Shown here: positions 6,773 to 7,529 of the stretch, piece after piece | Layout of the letters: every line of letters begins with the position of its first letter | Position numbering within the stretch: the first letter of the stretch is position 1 | NCBI GenBank assembly: GCA_000431775.1 | Contig: FR888206.1 | Span: 29,918-37,446, forward strand | Source of the DNA: Clostridium sp. CAG:413 | Lineage (GTDB): Bacteria > Bacillota > Clostridia > Oscillospirales > Acutalibacteraceae | Reading direction: 5' to 3' | Length of the DNA stretch: 7,529 nt | Notes under the pieces: model-generated | Told to the model about the DNA's origin: nothing | The model's database searches: none | Seen by the model: only the letters and a program-made list of their open reading frames with translations | Position numbers and translations under genes: made by a program

Positions 6773-6799
6773 GACAAACGAATGTTCACCTGCTATAAT
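6771..6799 (+). promoter_or_regulatory. Downstream sigma-A-type promoter (P2) with extended -10
   Basis: Perfect -35 TTGACA (6771-6776), a 17-bp spacer, then TGC and a perfect -10 TATAAT (6794-6799). Predicted start near 6806. A promoter this close to consensus would be strong unless repressed, which fits the three LexA-like boxes that overlap or flank it. Confidence 0.9.
6775..6788 (-). promoter_or_regulatory. LexA/SOS-like box 2
   Basis: Read on the minus strand, TGAACATTCGTTTG matches CGAACRNRYGTTYG at 12 of 14 positions, with GAAC and GTTT half-sites complete. It covers the end of the P2 -35 and the start of the spacer, so a bound repressor would block RNA polymerase. Confidence 0.58.
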
Positions 6800-6808
6800 A
6801 TAACTCGT

Positions 6809-6822
6809 AGAACAAATGTTTA
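6809..6822 (+). promoter_or_regulatory. LexA/SOS-like box 3
   Basis: AGAACAAATGTTTA has the complete core GAAC-AAAT-GTTT (6810-6821), 12 of 14 matches to the Gram-positive LexA consensus. It begins about 3-4 bases after the predicted P2 start, an operator position suited to repression of P2 and to road-blocking transcripts from P1. Confidence 0.62.
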
Positions 6823-6830
6823 CGAATTGC

Positions 6831-6835
6831 GGAGG
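6831..6835 (+). promoter_or_regulatory. Ribosome binding site deciding the start at 6843
   Basis: GGAGG seven bases before ATG 6843. It rules out the in-frame ATG at 6816, which lies inside LexA-like box 3 and only about 10 bases after the predicted transcription start. Confidence 0.88.
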
Positions 6836-6842
6836 TACTGAA

Positions 6843-7124
6843 ATGTCACACACCGATATAATAAAAACGATAGTCGAGTTTGCAGCGATAGTCCTTGCGA
6901 TAGTCGGCATGATATATGAGAAAAAAGTTATCGCTTTTGAGGATGCTCTTGTCAAGGCGTTCAAGGCTTATCGCCGCAGCCGCCGCCAGCGCAGGCAGAG
7001 AGAGCTTGCCGCCGAGAGGCAGCAGCGCCGCATTCAGAGCAGAGCCCCCGAGGATCTGCCCGATGACGATCAGCCCGCGCTTACCCTTATAACCAAAAAC
7101 GGCAGAGCGCAGAGAATAGCATAA
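6843..7124 (+). CDS. Small single-pass membrane protein with Arg-rich tail, putatively SOS-regulated
   Basis: A 93-residue protein of no family I recognise. The start is set by GGAGG seven bases upstream. Residues 6-25 form a hydrophobic helix (I-I-K-T-I-V-E-F then A-A-I-V-L-A-I-V-G-M-I-Y) with one Lys and one Glu on it. Residues 26-43 are amphipathic (E-K-K-V-I-A-F-E-D-A-L). Residues 44-67 are extremely basic, with runs such as R-R-S-R-R-Q-R-R-Q-R. An acidic patch P-E-D-L-P-D-D-D follows (69-76), then a short T-K-N-G-R end. By the positive-inside rule the N-terminus faces out and the tail sits in the cytoplasm, where the basic stretch could touch nucleic acid, lipid headgroups or a protein partner. 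There is no LysM domain, so it is not a plain YneA homologue. The promoter carries three LexA-like boxes, suggesting induction on DNA damage. It stands alone between divergent and convergent neighbours. Function unknown; a division inhibitor, a membrane-acting toxin or a phage-derived factor are possibilities only. Confidence 0.85.
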   Translation: MSHTDIIKTIVEFAAIVLAIVGMIYEKKVIAFEDALVKAFKAYRRSRRQRRQRELAAERQQRRIQSRAPEDLPDDDQPALTLITKNGRAQRIA

Positions 7125-7130
7125 AAAATC

Positions 7131-7168
7131 ACCGCCCGATCATGCATCATTGAGGTGCGTCGGGCGGT
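7131..7168. terminator. Bidirectional Rho-independent terminator
   Basis: A perfect 9-bp stem, ACCGCCCGA (7131-7139) with TCGGGCGGT (7160-7168), encloses a 20-base loop that can form an inner 5-bp stem (GCATC/GGTGC). On the minus strand it is followed by GATTTTTTAT, a good terminator 8 bases after the pncB stop. On the plus strand the tail (TTCGTTATTATT) is weaker. It serves the two convergent genes. Confidence 0.88.
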
Positions 7169-7175
7169 TTCGTTA

Positions 7176-7529
7176 TTATTCTTTGTTCTTCCTGAGCAGC
7201 TCATGCTTGACATCCCAAAGCTGCTGAGAGAGGTCGACATAGTAGTTGTGCGGATTCTCAAATCTCGTGACCTCGTCCCAAAGGGTGTCTATCTGCTCGC
7301 GGCAGTAGCTCTTGATCTCCTCGATATTGCGCTCCTTATAGACGCATTCGCCCTTGCGGAAGAGTGGCTCAAGCAGCTCGCGGGCGGTGTAATTCGTCAG
7401 AGTTTTGCGCTTCCATGTGAAATCGGGGTCAAAAAGCTCATAGGGGCGGGAGTCGTCGACGGTTTCGCTCGCAAGCGTTATCAAGTCGGCTGCCGCCTTG
7501 CCGCTCTCGCGGTCATAGAGGCGGTATAC
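7176..7529 (-). CDS. pncB: Nicotinate phosphoribosyltransferase, C-terminal part (5' end outside window)
   Basis: The frame is open to the window edge and shows the last 117 residues; the family is usually near 480-490 residues, so about three quarters is missing. Recognisable C-terminal signatures include V-Y-R-L-Y-D-R-E-S-G-K-A-A-A-D at the edge, then P-Y-E-L-F-D-P-D-F-T-W-K-R-K-T-L, T-A-R-E-L-L-E-P-L-F and the near-terminal R-F-E-N-P-H-N-Y-Y-V-D-L-S-Q-Q-L-W. These match my knowledge of Firmicutes PncB proteins. The enzyme joins nicotinate to PRPP, with ATP use, to give nicotinate mononucleotide in the cytoplasm, the entry step of the Preiss-Handler NAD salvage route. A TTG at 7484 could be misread as a start, but family similarity continues upstream. 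It is convergent with the small membrane-protein gene and ends just before the shared terminator. No functional link to its neighbours is apparent. Confidence 0.88.
   Translation of the reverse strand, partial: VYRLYDRESGKAAADLITLASETVDDSRPYELFDPDFTWKRKTLTNYTARELLEPLFRKGECVYKERNIEEIKSYCREQIDTLWDEVTRFENPHNYYVDLSQQLWDVKHELLRKNKE

Noticed and set aside
6782..6841. A 19-codon open frame ending one base before the small membrane-protein start, possible only on a P1 transcript, suggesting a leader peptide.
   Set aside because: It has no ribosome binding site, starts inside LexA-like box 2 and overlaps P2; the placement is probably chance, though conservation would revive it.
6816..6842. An upstream in-frame ATG that would add nine residues to the small membrane protein.
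   Set aside because: It lies within LexA-like box 3, about 10 bases after the predicted start of transcription and without a ribosome binding site, while ATG 6843 has GGAGG at 7 bases.
1..7529. Search by eye for CRISPR arrays, tRNA genes, insertion-sequence ends and transposases.
   Set aside because: No regularly spaced repeats, cloverleaf-like segments, transposase motifs or flanking inverted repeats were seen.

Overview
The window looks like a stretch of chromosome from a Gram-positive Bacillota bacterium, most likely a Clostridia/Oscillospiraceae (Ruminococcus-like) gut anaerobe. The evidence is Gram-positive style signal peptides, strong sigma-A type -35/-10 boxes with 17-bp spacing, GGAGG-type ribosome binding sites, GC-rich third codon positions with AT-rich intergenic DNA, LexA/DinR-type (GAAC-N4-GTTY) boxes, and a nicotinate phosphoribosyltransferase tail resembling Firmicutes forms. 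The taxonomic call is inference; no rRNA or other marker gene is present.

Layout: bases 1-5280 hold four co-directional (+) genes spaced 26, 62 and 20 bp apart, ending at a strong bidirectional terminator (5296-5332). The first two are tandem paralogues of a secreted alpha/beta-hydrolase (lipase-like) family with a C-terminal FIVAR-like helical segment; the first is cut by the window edge. The next two are exported calcineurin-like metallophosphoesterases, one minimal and one with a purple-acid-phosphatase-type N-terminal beta domain. A third, non-exported metallophosphoesterase of the Dcr2-like type lies convergently (5338-6495, -) with its own clear promoter.

Bases 6496-6842 are a non-coding, AT-rich divergent control region. 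It holds the minus-strand promoter, two tandem plus-strand promoters exactly 79 bp apart, and three LexA/SOS-like boxes clustered on the downstream promoter. That promoter drives a 93-residue protein (6843-7124) with one N-terminal membrane helix and an Arg-rich cytoplasmic tail. A bidirectional terminator (7131-7168) separates it from the convergent 3' end of pncB (7176-7529, -), which runs off the window.

Working together (inference): the lipase-like and phosphoesterase proteins could form an extracellular module that deacylates and dephosphorylates lipid or phosphodiester substrates. The small membrane protein is a separate unit that looks DNA-damage inducible and is the best candidate here for something undescribed. 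It may be an SOS-induced membrane-acting factor analogous in logic, not in sequence, to YneA-type division inhibitors or TisB-type peptides.
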